From: DASPLX01 sp035627375
GTDB lineage: Bacteria > Pseudomonadota > Gammaproteobacteria > Burkholderiales > Burkholderiaceae_D
Direction of reading: 5' to 3'
Length of the DNA stretch: 64,000 bases
Assembly (NCBI GenBank): GCA_035627375.1
Contig: DASPLX010000013.1
Coordinates: 16,564-80,563, forward strand
The position numbers were made by a program, and so were the translations under genes. The number at the start of each line of letters is the position of its first letter. Within the stretch, counting starts at the first letter, position 1. The notes beneath the pieces are model-generated. The model saw nothing but the letters and a program-made list of their open reading frames with translations, did no database searches and was not told the origin of the DNA. This document shows, piece after piece, positions 34,344 through 42,318 of this stretch.

Positions 34344-35807
34344 TTACGGCTGCGGTCCGGCGGCGCCGAGCTGGAATCCGATCGGCGGAATATCGTTCAG
34401 GCACTGCGCATCAAGCGGCTGCTCCGGACGGTCGAGAAACTCCCGTAGAAGTCTCGGCGCGCAGCCGAGCGTCGACACGATGTGGCCGCCGTTGCGGACG
34501 ATGACATGCCGGGCGCGCTTCATGTATTTCATCGCTTCCTCGGCGCGCCGCGGCGGCGTGACCGGATCGAGGGCCCCGGACAGCAGCAATGCCGGCGCCT
34601 CGATTGTCCTGGGGGCGGCAGGCCGCGCCGCCGGCACATCGACGTAACGGCACCAGCCTGGAATCGTCTTGAGTTCGATAGCCGCGAGAAAGGAGGCGCG
34701 CTCTTCTTGCGCGATCGTGGCGGGCGTCAGGCGCGGCACGTCTTCGGCGCAGACGACCGACAGCATCAACCCGAGCGACGGCGTGCTCAGGGCCATATCG
34801 GCAAGCGCGTGCATCTGGGCGATGAAGGGCGACCAGTTGCCTTTGTCGGCGCTGTCGATCAGAAACGGTATGCGGCTGCGGATGTCGGGCGTGTACAAGG
34901 CGGCACGTATCGTTTGCAGGAATGCGGTCGGCTGCAAATGCATTTGAATGCGCGCCGCCGTGCGTGGGTGCGGGAAATCGAGCTTGACCGCACCGCCATT
35001 GACCCGTCCCAGGACGGCCTTGAATTGATCGCGCAGAGCGGGAAACGCGCCGCCGCAGTCGCGGTCCTGTTCGCATTGCTTGAACAACGCGTCGAGCGAG
35101 CTCTGCACATCGCTGCCCCAGGCAAAAATGATTTGCTCCGGCGAAGCGACGCCGTCGAGCGTCAGCGCGCGGACGCTGGCGGGAAAGAGGCGCGCATATG
35201 CCTGCGCGAGTCGGGTGCCGTACGAACCGCCCCAGATGTTGATCTGGCCGTAGCCGAGCGCGCTTCGAACCCGCTCTATATCGCGCGCCGCGTTTTCCGT
35301 GTTGTAGGCGGCATAGGGCCGGGCGAGATCGCGCAGGCAGGCGGCGACGATCCTTTCCTGCTCCGCGAGCGGTCGCTCGTCGAGAGATTTCGTGCTCTCG
35401 CAATCGAGCTTGCCGGAGCGGCCGGTGCCGCGCTGATCGATGAAGACAATATCCCGCGTCGCGCGTACCTTGCGGAAAGTTCTGTCGAGTATCTGCAGAA
35501 GATCGCTGCCGGCTTGTCCCGGGCCTCCTGCCAGGATGAACAGCGGATCGGGTTTCGCCGGCTGACGGAAGGCCGGCGCGATCGCGACGTGAATGTCCAC
35601 CTTGTCGCTTGTAGGCCGCCGATAATCGAGCGGCACGCCGACCTTGACGCAACGCAGCGGCGCTTCGTGGCCGGGCAGGTGGCAGCTACGTGCCTGCTCA
35701 ATGGACGTAGCCGCCGTGTTCGCGACCGCCGGCGGCAGTGCCAGGAGGATGGGCAACGCAAATGCCAGTAAGTATTTCACGGCCTTCTCTTCCCTCTTCG
35801 TATTCAT
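34344..35807 (-). CDS. Exported alpha/beta hydrolase, tripeptidyl-aminopeptidase type (S33)
   Basis: A 487-residue protein with a signal peptide (KYLLAFALPILLALPPAVA, likely cleaved after ANTA) and an alpha/beta hydrolase domain: oxyanion loop GGPGQAG, FIDQRGTGRSG, nucleophile GGSYGTRL, and a C-terminal TAP-like domain with GALDPVTPP and NGGHIV giving Asp and His. It resembles proline iminopeptidase/tripeptidyl aminopeptidases that cut peptides in the periplasm. ATG at 35807 is used; a GTG at 35780 (MKYLLAF) is an equally good signal-peptide start. It heads the operon with the ABC exporter. Confidence 0.85.
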   Translation of the reverse strand: MNTKREEKAVKYLLAFALPILLALPPAVANTAATSIEQARSCHLPGHEAPLRCVKVGVPLDYRRPTSDKVDIHVAIAPAFRQPAKPDPLFILAGGPGQAGSDLLQILDRTFRKVRATRDIVFIDQRGTGRSGKLDCESTKSLDERPLAEQERIVAACLRDLARPYAAYNTENAARDIERVRSALGYGQINIWGGSYGTRLAQAYARLFPASVRALTLDGVASPEQIIFAWGSDVQSSLDALFKQCEQDRDCGGAFPALRDQFKAVLGRVNGGAVKLDFPHPRTAARIQMHLQPTAFLQTIRAALYTPDIRSRIPFLIDSADKGNWSPFIAQMHALADMALSTPSLGLMLSVVCAEDVPRLTPATIAQEERASFLAAIELKTIPGWCRYVDVPAARPAAPRTIEAPALLLSGALDPVTPPRRAEEAMKYMKRARHVIVRNGGHIVSTLGCAPRLLREFLDRPEQPLDAQCLNDIPPIGFQLGAAGPQP

Positions 35808-36178
35808 TGCGGAAGCTGTCCGCGATAGCGGGTGTTGCGGCGAAATTATAGAGGGAATTTCCGGACATCCGCTTTCCTTGCGGAATTGTCTTGCGGCCGC
35901 GCGGAGCCTCGGGAAGAAGAGGAGAGCGCTGCCGCCAAGCGGCATGCGCAAAAATTTTCAAACGTTGAAAAAAGCGCGCTATGGATCGGTTTCCACCGAG
36001 CCCGCGATGAGCAGTCTCTCCGGTCCATTTCCCGTGTCGCGCGGCCGGAGAGCGCATGCCTCGCATATTTGATGGCGCGTCCGATCGTTGTACCGTTTGG
36101 CATGAGTATTGCGTCGCATGGCGCGGGCATCAATGTTCGCTTGGAGTTTTTACAACCGCAATGACAAGGAGCGCCACT
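35808..36178. other. Divergent intergenic region with inverted repeat
   Basis: No convincing gene is seen in these 371 bases between the exported hydrolase and the DUF883 gene. A perfect inverted repeat TTTTCAA-ACG-TTGAAAA lies at 35955-35971 and may be an operator for either side. Confidence 0.5.
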
Positions 36179-36535
36179 ATGGAGCAAACAGGAAGCGGCA
36201 ACCAGGCTTCGGGATCTGCCGAAATGCGGAGCGGCGCCGATCAAGGCGTTGCGGGCGCGAGCGGCGCGGCGCGCGAGACAGAGGACAGGACAGCAGGCTC
36301 GGTCCGTCCGACGGTCGACCGGCTGGCCGGTTCCGCGCATCAGGCTGTCGACAAGGTGACATCCTTCGCCAGTTCGGCGGCGGAAACCTGGGGCCAGCGA
36401 CGCGCGCAGTTGAATACCGTGGGGGCAGAGCTGGTGGAGAACGCGCGTACTTATGTGCGCGCCAACCCGATCGCGGCTGTCGGCATTGCCGCCGTCGCCG
36501 GCTTTGTCTTGAGCAGAGTATTGAGATCGCGATGA
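36179..36535 (+). CDS. DUF883 family membrane-anchored protein (ElaB/YqjD-like)
   Basis: A 118-residue protein. A Ser/Gly/Ala-rich hydrophilic N-terminus and amphipathic helix (TVDRLAGSAHQAVDKVTSFA, RRAQLNTVGAELVENARTY) lead to a single C-terminal glycine-zipper membrane segment VRANPIAAVGIAAVAGFVLS ending in RVLRSR. ElaB/YqjD members are tail-anchored inner-membrane proteins, some ribosome-binding in stationary phase. AAGGAG precedes the start. It heads a cluster of small stress-type membrane proteins. Confidence 0.82.
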   Translation: MEQTGSGNQASGSAEMRSGADQGVAGASGAARETEDRTAGSVRPTVDRLAGSAHQAVDKVTSFASSAAETWGQRRAQLNTVGAELVENARTYVRANPIAAVGIAAVAGFVLSRVLRSR

Positions 36536-36603
36536 CCGAAGCGTCGCCAGACACATTATGCGGCATTCTGGAGAATGGGCATGACTACTAAAGGAGGTGG
36601 CAA

Positions 36604-36873
36604 ATGAACTTCATTCTATGGATCATTATCGGAGGGATCATCGGCTGGATCGCCAGCATCATCATGAAAACCAATGCGGAACAAGGAATGTTCCTGAATA
36701 TTATCGTCGGCATCGTCGGAGCCTTGTTGAGCGGGTGGTTCATCGCGCCGCTGCTGGGTACCGGCACGATCAATCAAAACGACTTCAGCCTCGGATCGCT
36801 TATCGTATCGCTCGTGGGCGCCATTATCCTGCTGGCGATCGTCAATCTCGTGCGACGCGGAACGACGCGCTGA
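36604..36873 (+). CDS. GlsB/YeaQ/YmgE family stress response membrane protein
   Basis: An 89-residue protein with three hydrophobic helices and the family motif IIGGIIGWIASIIMKT, then FLNIIVGIVGALLSGWFI and SLIVSLVGAIILLAIVNLV, ending RRGTTR. It is a transglycosylase-associated type membrane protein often induced by stress. AAAGGAGG is well placed before the ATG. A terminator follows. Confidence 0.92.
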   Translation: MNFILWIIIGGIIGWIASIIMKTNAEQGMFLNIIVGIVGALLSGWFIAPLLGTGTINQNDFSLGSLIVSLVGAIILLAIVNLVRRGTTR

Positions 36874-36897
36874 CAAAGCATCCACACTTGAAGCATG

Positions 36898-36924
36898 CGG
36901 GCTCGTCGTCGAGCCCGTTTTTTT
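36898..36924 (+). terminator. Terminator after the GlsB-like gene
   Basis: CGGGCTCG (36898-36905) pairs with CGAGCCCG (36910-36917) across a four-base loop and is followed by seven T. Confidence 0.92.
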
Positions 36925-37023
36925 CTGGGGGCGCTTGGCGGCCTTTCGAAAAGCTCGTTCTTCGCTGTATGCACCGGACGACAGCTTGCTTGCCGAGCCG
37001 TACGCTCGGTTCAAACAACCAGA

Positions 37024-37170
37024 CTACCGCGGTCGCTTCAGGACCGCATGTACCAGGACGGCGACGACGGCGATTATCAACAGCAAATGAATGATGCCGC
37101 CAAACGTGAAGGCGGTCACCATCCCGAACACCCAGAGCATGATCATCAGGGCGGCGATCAAGTACAACAT
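37024..37170 (-). CDS. Lmo0937/DUF5670 family small membrane protein
   Basis: A 48-residue protein starting MLYLIAALMIMLWVFGMVTA, then FTFGGIIHLLLIIAVVAVLV and ending HAVLKRPR. It has two hydrophobic helices and matches the small Lmo0937 family, whose function is unknown. AAAGGAG lies six bases before the ATG. An 18-base inverted repeat GCGGCAAG-AA-CTTGCCGC stands upstream at 37210-37227. Confidence 0.85.
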   Translation of the reverse strand: MLYLIAALMIMLWVFGMVTAFTFGGIIHLLLIIAVVAVLVHAVLKRPR

Positions 37171-37287
37171 GACAGCTCCTTTCGCACGGATCGGGCACTA
37201 GAACAACGCGCGGCAAGAACTTGCCGCCGTTTCATGCGCAATTGCGATCCGGCTCTTTCGCAATAGCGGGGGGCACGTAGCGTACCT

Positions 37288-37509
37288 CTATTTGCCCTTG
37301 CCGGTTTGATTGCCGATCACGCCGCCGATGGCTGCACCGCCCAGGGTGCCGACCGCGCTGCCGTCAGTCAGGACCGAACCGGCCACGCCTCCCACACCGG
37401 CGCCGATAGCCGTATTCTTCTGTTGCCTCGTCATGTCGGCGCAACCGGTCAGTCCGGCGCTCAGCAACACGATACTCAAGCCGATCCGGGCCTTTGCGCT
37501 CGTCTTCAT
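37288..37509 (-). CDS. Small glycine-zipper lipoprotein (OsmB-like)
   Basis: A 73-residue protein. The signal peptide ends in a clean lipobox LTGC (Cys23), followed by a glycine-zipper hairpin (AIGAGVGGVAGSVL, GTLGGAAIGGVIGNQTGKGK). It should be an outer-membrane or periplasm-facing lipoprotein like OsmB. GGAGG precedes the ATG at 37509. Same strand as its small membrane neighbours. Confidence 0.85.
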   Translation of the reverse strand: MKTSAKARIGLSIVLLSAGLTGCADMTRQQKNTAIGAGVGGVAGSVLTDGSAVGTLGGAAIGGVIGNQTGKGK

Positions 37510-37607
37510 GAAATACCTCCGTAATGGCATTGTGTCGATGCTGGCCTGCCTTCCGGCATTCCGATCCGGTTCCATGGGCGCTTCCGCATGCATCGAACGA
37601 GCCACCG

Positions 37608-37766
37608 TCATATTCGACCCATGAGAAGCAAGATCAACAGCACCAGAAGCAAGACGCCGACGATGCCGCTTGGTCCATAACCCCAGCTACTGCTGTAGGG
37701 CCAACTCGGCAAGACGCCGATCAGCGCCAAAACCAAGACAATCAAGAGTATGGTTCCGATGCCCAT
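37608..37766 (-). CDS. DUF3309 family small membrane protein
   Basis: A 52-residue protein: MGIGTILLIVLVLALIGVLP, then a central SWPYSSSWGYGPSG loop and a second helix GIVGVLLLVLLILLLMGRI. The WGYGPSG segment between two helices is the DUF3309 hallmark. ACGGAG precedes the ATG. Function unknown. Confidence 0.85.
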   Translation of the reverse strand: MGIGTILLIVLVLALIGVLPSWPYSSSWGYGPSGIVGVLLLVLLILLLMGRI

Positions 37767-37831
37767 ATGCCGCTCCGTAAGTTATTTATTGGTGCACCGC
37801 CATGGTGTCGAATGCGCGAAAACCTTGCCCG

Positions 37832-38284
37832 TCAATAGCGAAATACCTGGCCGTTTTCGATCCGTACGCGACTGCCGACCTGGAGATCGCCGACCGACTC
37901 CTGTTGAAAAGTCTGGTAGCTGCCGTTGTCGAGCCGGACGCCGATCTGATAGACCTGCCGTCCGCTCGCGTTTTTTTCCATTTGATTGCCGATCATTGCC
38001 CCGCCGATCGCGCCGGCGACGGTAGCGGCAGTCCTTCCCCGGCCTTCGCCCACTTGATTGCCCAAGGCGCCGCCGACCACCCCGCCCGCGACTGTGCCGA
38101 TGCCTGAACCAGATCCGCTGCTGGTTTGAACCACCTGGATCGAATCCACCGTGCCATAGGCGCTCGAATACGCACCACTTGGTGTTGTTGTGGGAGCGCC
38201 AAGGGGACGGTTCGGGCTTGCGCAGCCAGTGATCGTTACGGATAAGACGACTAGTACGGCGAGTGCAATCTGAGTTGGCTTCAT
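37832..38284 (-). CDS. Glycine-zipper 2TM outer-membrane lipoprotein (SlyB-like)
   Basis: A 150-residue lipoprotein. Signal peptide and lipobox ITGC (Cys22), a Ser/Thr linker with YGTVDSIQVVQTSSG, the glycine-zipper 2TM segment (GTVAGGVVGGALGNQVGEG, ATVAGAIGGAMIGNQMEK), and a C-terminal beta domain (YQIGVRLDNGSYQTFQQ, VGSRVRIENGQVFRY). This is the SlyB/Pcp family arrangement. AGGAG precedes the ATG at 38284. Confidence 0.88.
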   Translation of the reverse strand: MKPTQIALAVLVVLSVTITGCASPNRPLGAPTTTPSGAYSSAYGTVDSIQVVQTSSGSGSGIGTVAGGVVGGALGNQVGEGRGRTAATVAGAIGGAMIGNQMEKNASGRQVYQIGVRLDNGSYQTFQQESVGDLQVGSRVRIENGQVFRY

Positions 38285-38536
38285 GATTTCTCCTGACGTT
38301 GACATTGGAAGCCCTTCGGCTTGGAACGAGGAAAAAACGACGAGGCTTCCCATTCGGCGGCGGGCCGACGACATCGGGGATTACGCTGCATGAATCTCGG
38401 CATTCGCAATGCGCCCGCCATACCGCCATACCGCCATACGAAAATTAGAACGTATTGCTATCGATAAGTTGCCTTTCCGGCTTTTTTAAAAGCAAGAGGA
38501 CGACGTCGAATGTCGGTGTGGGGGATTTTCGTATCG

Positions 38537-38563
38537 CGGCACGCCGGCAGCCTTAGCGTGCCG
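38537..38563 (-). terminator. Hairpin at the 3' end of the Fur-like gene
   Basis: CGGCACGC (38537-38544) and GCGTGCCG (38556-38563) are complementary and flank the stop codon. The downstream T content is poor, so termination is uncertain. Confidence 0.4.
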
Positions 38564-39038
38564 TGCCCGATGCGGCCTTCGGCTCGGCCGCGTGGGTAGG
38601 TTCGCGTGACCCTTGGTGGTTCGTGTTATCCGTGCAATTCATGCATATGCCATAAAGCGCCAAGGCATGATCGGCCAAGTCGAAGCCGCGCGCCTTGGCG
38701 ATTTCTTCCTGCCGGCGTTCGATTTCGGGATCAAAGAACTCCTCGACCTTGCCGCAGCGAGTACAGACCAGATGGTCGTGGTGATGGCCTTCGTTCAGCT
38801 CGAATATCGCCGCATTGGATTCGAAACTGCTGCGCACCAGAATGCCGGCCTGAACGAATTGCACCAGAACGCGATAGATGGTCGCCAAGCCTAGCTGCAG
38901 ATTCTCGGCGCGCAGCAAATGGTAGACGTCTTCGGCCGTGCCGTGCTTGATCGCTTGCGACTGAAACAGTTGGAGGATGCGTAGCCGGGGCAAGGTGGCT
39001 CTCAGGCCGGAATCGCGCAGTTCTTTTGGGATATCCAT
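38553..39038 (-). CDS. Fur family ferric uptake regulator
   Basis: A 161-residue protein with the Fur winged helix (SGLRATLPRLRILQLF, AEDVYHLLRAENLQLGLATIYRVL) and dimerisation domain. It has metal ligands HHHDH at 85-89, CxxC at 92/95, a second CxxC at 132/135, and EEFFDPEIERRQEEIAKARGF. It is about 20 residues longer than standard Fur through a charged tail after the second CxxC. It is not beside the usual housekeeping fur neighbours but next to a strong Fur-type operator and an iron cluster, so I take it as a paralogue dedicated to iron acquisition. That is inference. Confidence 0.9.
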   Translation of the reverse strand: MDIPKELRDSGLRATLPRLRILQLFQSQAIKHGTAEDVYHLLRAENLQLGLATIYRVLVQFVQAGILVRSSFESNAAIFELNEGHHHDHLVCTRCGKVEEFFDPEIERRQEEIAKARGFDLADHALALYGICMNCTDNTNHQGSREPTHAAEPKAASGTAR

Positions 39039-39193
39039 TCTTGTTTTTCTTTAGCAATTAATAATAGGTGGGTTTTTCGCGTTACTCATATCCCCACTTC
39101 GATCTCGACGAGGAAGGTTTCGCTAATGTTCCGACAGGAAAGCAGTGAGGATTCGCATTTTCGGTAAGCCTTGCGAAAATAACACAAATGCCT

Positions 39194-39224
39194 AATAATG
39201 AGAATGCGAATAATTCTCATTATT
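39194..39224. promoter_or_regulatory. Perfect Fur-type operator
   Basis: AATAATGAGAAT (39194-39205) and ATTCTCATTATT (39213-39224) form a 12-base perfect inverted repeat with spacer GCGAATA. It resembles the Fur box GATAATGATAATCATTATC in arm sequence, with an enlarged centre that allows overlapping 7-1-7 half-sites. It lies in the 308-base gap between the divergent Fur-like gene and the small gene at 39347; no other gene is seen in that gap. Confidence 0.85.
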
Positions 39225-39346
39225 GCGAAGAGCGAATGCGATTGTCAATCAGCTAAGGTTGCTGACAATCAAATTCGGCGTGCTGACGAAGGAGAGTCGT
39301 TAGCGACTGTCCGAATGGGTGTGGTCGACGCGCAAGGAGATTCACG

Positions 39347-39652
39347 TTGAAACCGAAAAATGCTGTCTTCGAGTTGGGAGAGGCTCGCGCACATTCCGAT
39401 TTGGTGGTCTCGTCCGTATTGCACCTCATGTCGCATTACATGACGCATGAAGGCGGAGCCGGCGCCAATCTGAATCTTGCTGCCGTGATCGAACGGCATT
39501 TGCAAGAGCTGGCCGATGCACCCGATTTGGCGCCGGTGTTGCGCGCGACGTGCCGGCAATTGATGGAGCAATGGGGGCATGCGGCAAAACGGACGGTAGC
39601 GCAGCCTCGAAGAAGCGGCATCCTGGCGCGGCTTTTCTTGCTCGACCGCTGA
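39347..39652 (+). CDS. Conserved small protein of unknown function, Fur-box associated
   Basis: A 101-residue soluble, mostly helical protein that I do not recognise. It has the segments NAVFELGEARAHSDLVVSSV, LHLMSHYMTHEG, IERHLQELADAPDLAPVLRA and a basic C-terminus RRSGILARLFLLDR. It starts at TTG (39347), seven bases after a perfect AAGGAG, with no ATG or GTG as near. It is the first gene downstream of the 31-base Fur-type operator and precedes the DUF3649-PepSY-DUF3325 genes, so iron-starvation expression is likely. Confidence 0.7.
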   Translation: MKPKNAVFELGEARAHSDLVVSSVLHLMSHYMTHEGGAGANLNLAAVIERHLQELADAPDLAPVLRATCRQLMEQWGHAAKRTVAQPRRSGILARLFLLDR

Positions 39653-39683
39653 ATCCGAACGCGATCGGAGCCGCGAGATTTTT

Positions 39684-39748
39684 TAGAGGCTGTTATGAAC
39701 TCAAACAGGGGGCTGCGTGCCCTCTGTTTGAGTTCATAACAGCCTCTA
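39684..39748. repeat. 25-bp perfect inverted repeat, MITE-like element
   Basis: The arm at 39684-39708 (TAGAGGCTGTTATGAACTCA then AACAG) is an exact reverse complement of 39724-39748, with a 15-base centre. The outer ends fall in TTAG/CTAG, the YTAR target type of some IS5-family elements. It sits 31 bases after the small gene and 15 bases before the DUF3649 start. It could be a miniature transposable element or solo IS ends; as RNA it would form a very stable stem-loop between the two genes. Confidence 0.75.
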
Positions 39749-39763
39749 GGAGTGGAAATTACT

Positions 39764-40069
39764 GTGTCCAATACACGCTTTACTTGGCAGGCCGCGCTGA
39801 CGCGCGCCCTGATCGGCGCACTGGGAGGCTTTGCCGCCGCGCTTTGCTTCATGATCGGTACGGCGTCCGTGCTGGCGGCGACAGGCTGGTTGCCGCGCGC
39901 CGATGCCGCGATCGCAGCCGGCATGCCGGCCTTCCTGATCTGGATGATGGCCGTACTGATAGCGTTCGGCGCAGCATCGGTTTGCCGTGCGGCGGGTTGG
40001 GTGTTCGGCGGCGCGACGGGATTCGCATTGCTTGGATGGATGTGCCAGCATTTGCCGCGTGCAGTTTAG
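39764..40069 (+). CDS. DUF3649 iron-uptake-associated membrane protein
   Basis: A 101-residue protein starting (GTG) MSNTRFTWQAALTRALIGAL, with three hydrophobic helices and the family ending FGGATGFALLGWMCQH. AGGAG (39748-39752) precedes the GTG at 39764. A GTG at 39752 overlaps the binding site and is less likely. DUF3649 proteins are encoded with PepSY and DUF3325 proteins beside siderophore receptors; the exact role is unknown. Confidence 0.82.
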   Translation: MSNTRFTWQAALTRALIGALGGFAAALCFMIGTASVLAATGWLPRADAAIAAGMPAFLIWMMAVLIAFGAASVCRAAGWVFGGATGFALLGWMCQHLPRAV

Positions 40070-40083
40070 GGATTTACAAAAAT

Positions 40084-41652
40084 ATGGATAAGAAGCTTTC
40101 CCTCCGCCAGTCGATGGATTACTTGCACACTTGGGCGGGCGTGCTGTTTTCGGTACTGCTGTTCCTCGTGTTTTTCATGGGCACGTTGTCGGTCTTCGAT
40201 CGGGAAATCGATCGTTGGATGATGCCGGAGACGCGGATCGCGGCGCCGCGGGCCGTGTCGTTCGAGCGGGATGCGCTGGTTCACCTGGAGCAGCTCGCAC
40301 CCGATGCGCGGCTGTGGATGGTGCAATATCCGTACAGTCGCGAACCAACCATGTCGCTCGGCTGGATGGGGGAAGATGGCATCGAAACGCGCCATGTCGA
40401 TGTCGAGAAGGGTCGTGTCCTCACGGATCCGGGAACCAAGGGGGGCAGTGGATTCTTCTATCCCTTCCATTATTCCTTCCACCTCGACTGGATGGATATC
40501 GGAGCCTGGTTGCTGGCGATCGTGTCGATCGCGATGCTCGTATTGTTGGTGTCCGGCGTGGTCATCCACAAAAAGATCTTCGCCGACTTCTTTACTTTCC
40601 GGCCCGGCAAATCGATACAGCGCGCGACACTCGATCTCCATAACGCATCGTCCGTCCTCTTGCTGCCGTTTCACTTCGTGATTACCTTGTCGGGCTTGAT
40701 CATTTTCCTCTTCATCTATATGGAAGCCGGCATTGCCGTGATCTACGCCAAGGACGGCGGCAGCATCATCAAGGAAGCGTTCAACCATGTGTCGCGCCCC
40801 GCGGCCAAGGAGCCCGGAAAATTGGCGTCGGTCGATGCGATGGTGGCTCGGTCTCGCGCCATGTGGGGCGGCGGCGAGGTTCGTCGGATCATCATTCGCA
40901 ATCCGAACGACAAGAATGCCCTCGTCGAAGTCCAGCGCCGGCCGCACGACCAGATCGTCAACGACAATGTTTCCGTGACTTTCGACGGCGCTACCGGCGA
41001 AGTTCTCAGCCAACAGCGCTTGTCGCCGACCTTGCAAGTGCAGCGCTTCTTCTCGGGCTTGCACATGATTCCGTTCGATCACTGGTGGCTGCGGTGGATG
41101 TACTTTGCGATGGGTCTCGTTTCCTGCGTGATGATCGGCACCGGCCTCTTGCTATGGGTGGAGAAGCGGCGCGCCCGGCAGGAGAAGGAAGGCCGCGTCG
41201 GCTATCGCGCAGTCAATGCCGTCGCCGTCGGCGGCACCATGGGCGTGCTGGTGGCGACGCTGTCCATGCTGGTCGCCAACAAGCTTCTTCCTCCCGATTT
41301 GATGGATCGCGCTACGGTCGAGCAATGGGTGTTTTTTGCGGCTTGGATCATCGCTTTTCTCCATCCTGTCGCGCGCGCATTTCATCCGCGCAGCCGCACC
41401 GATCTCCGGATCGCTTGGCGTGAGCAGGCATGGGCCGGTGCAGGACTTGCGATGCTTGCCGCGGCGCTGAATGCCATCGTGACTGATGATCATCTGCTGA
41501 CGGCACTGGGCCAAGGGAAGTTGGCGGTAGCCGGCACTGACTTGATGCTGCTGGCAACAGCAGTGCTTGCCGTAGCGGCAGCACGGCGCCTGGCCGTGCA
41601 TGGCATGCCTGCGCGATCCGAGGCGGCGTCGATGCATAAGGTGGCCATATGA
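40084..41652 (+). CDS. PepSY-associated membrane protein, putative siderophore ferric reductase
   Basis: A 522-residue inner-membrane protein. The N-terminal helix (YLHTWAGVLFSVLLFLVFFM) is followed by a periplasmic PepSY-type region, further helices (GAWLLAIVSIAMLVLLVSGV with VIHKK; LPFHFVITLSGLIIFLFIYM), conserved histidines in FHYSFHLD, LDLHNASS and GLHMIPFDHWWL, and four C-terminal helices. This is the FoxB/PiuB-type family proposed to release iron from siderophores by haem-based reduction. The stop overlaps the DUF3325 start (ATGA). Confidence 0.88.
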   Translation: MDKKLSLRQSMDYLHTWAGVLFSVLLFLVFFMGTLSVFDREIDRWMMPETRIAAPRAVSFERDALVHLEQLAPDARLWMVQYPYSREPTMSLGWMGEDGIETRHVDVEKGRVLTDPGTKGGSGFFYPFHYSFHLDWMDIGAWLLAIVSIAMLVLLVSGVVIHKKIFADFFTFRPGKSIQRATLDLHNASSVLLLPFHFVITLSGLIIFLFIYMEAGIAVIYAKDGGSIIKEAFNHVSRPAAKEPGKLASVDAMVARSRAMWGGGEVRRIIIRNPNDKNALVEVQRRPHDQIVNDNVSVTFDGATGEVLSQQRLSPTLQVQRFFSGLHMIPFDHWWLRWMYFAMGLVSCVMIGTGLLLWVEKRRARQEKEGRVGYRAVNAVAVGGTMGVLVATLSMLVANKLLPPDLMDRATVEQWVFFAAWIIAFLHPVARAFHPRSRTDLRIAWREQAWAGAGLAMLAAALNAIVTDDHLLTALGQGKLAVAGTDLMLLATAVLAVAAARRLAVHGMPARSEAASMHKVAI

Positions 41653-41999
41653 AGCCGCTTCTTCTTGCAGCGGCTTCCGCATTCGCCGCCTTGGCCGGCA
41701 TGGCGGCGCTGTGCTTCCAGTCGCCGAGTCAACGCCATCGCATGGGTTTGCCGGAACAAGCGCGCGGACGGCGTTGCTGGTTCGCCGCCGCCGGCGCGGC
41801 GATGTTGGCGATTTCTCTCATTGCAGCGATTGCCGCCGATGGACCATCATTCGGAATCGTGCTGTGGTTGTGCCAGGCTGGAATCATAGGACTATTCATG
41901 ATTCTCCTCTTGCCATATGCAATCGCATGGGTGATTAGAGTCTCGGGTGTCGCTGCGATTCTGGGGTGGTTGTTATTTGTCGGCGGAAAGGGGTTGTAA
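41649..41999 (+). CDS. DUF3325 membrane protein
   Basis: A 116-residue protein with three helices: MKPLLLAAASAFAALAGMAAL, CFQSPSQRHRMGLPEQARGRR, WFAAAGAAMLAISLIAAIAA and a C-terminal hydrophobic region ending WLLFVGGKGL. It is the usual third partner of the DUF3649-PepSY set and is translationally coupled to the reductase gene. Confidence 0.85.
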   Translation: MKPLLLAAASAFAALAGMAALCFQSPSQRHRMGLPEQARGRRCWFAAAGAAMLAISLIAAIAADGPSFGIVLWLCQAGIIGLFMILLLPYAIAWVIRVSGVAAILGWLLFVGGKGL

Positions 42000-42318
42000 G
42001 CAAGCTCGCTTTCGCGAAATCTTGATTGGAATCGCCTGAACAGGCAGGATCATGCGCGCCCATACGCAGGGCGGGCAGCCCGCGCCGCAGTCCGATTCGA
42101 GATGCTTCGCAATAGGCGTCCTTCTGCGTGCAAGGGTGATAAAACAAGCGACGCCGTTCGGCCGCGGCAGCGGTGGTAATGAAGCCGCAATTCATTCGCG
42201 GCGAATGGTTTCGTCTTTGTCGGTTCGTCGCGGCTCAAGACGGAAAAGGGTGAATCTCGGGCGCCAACGTCAAGATCCATTTGCCGGACATGGGCATCTT
42301 GTGCGTCAAGGCCCATGG
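42000..42318. other. Intergenic region without recognised features
   Basis: This is the convergent gap between DUF3325 and the thioesterase gene. Open frames here have no protein-like pattern, and no terminator with a T-run was found. Confidence 0.5.

Noticed and set aside
37210..37227. 18-base inverted repeat as a terminator
   Set aside because: The loop would be only two bases and no T-run follows on either strand; noted only as a possible operator.
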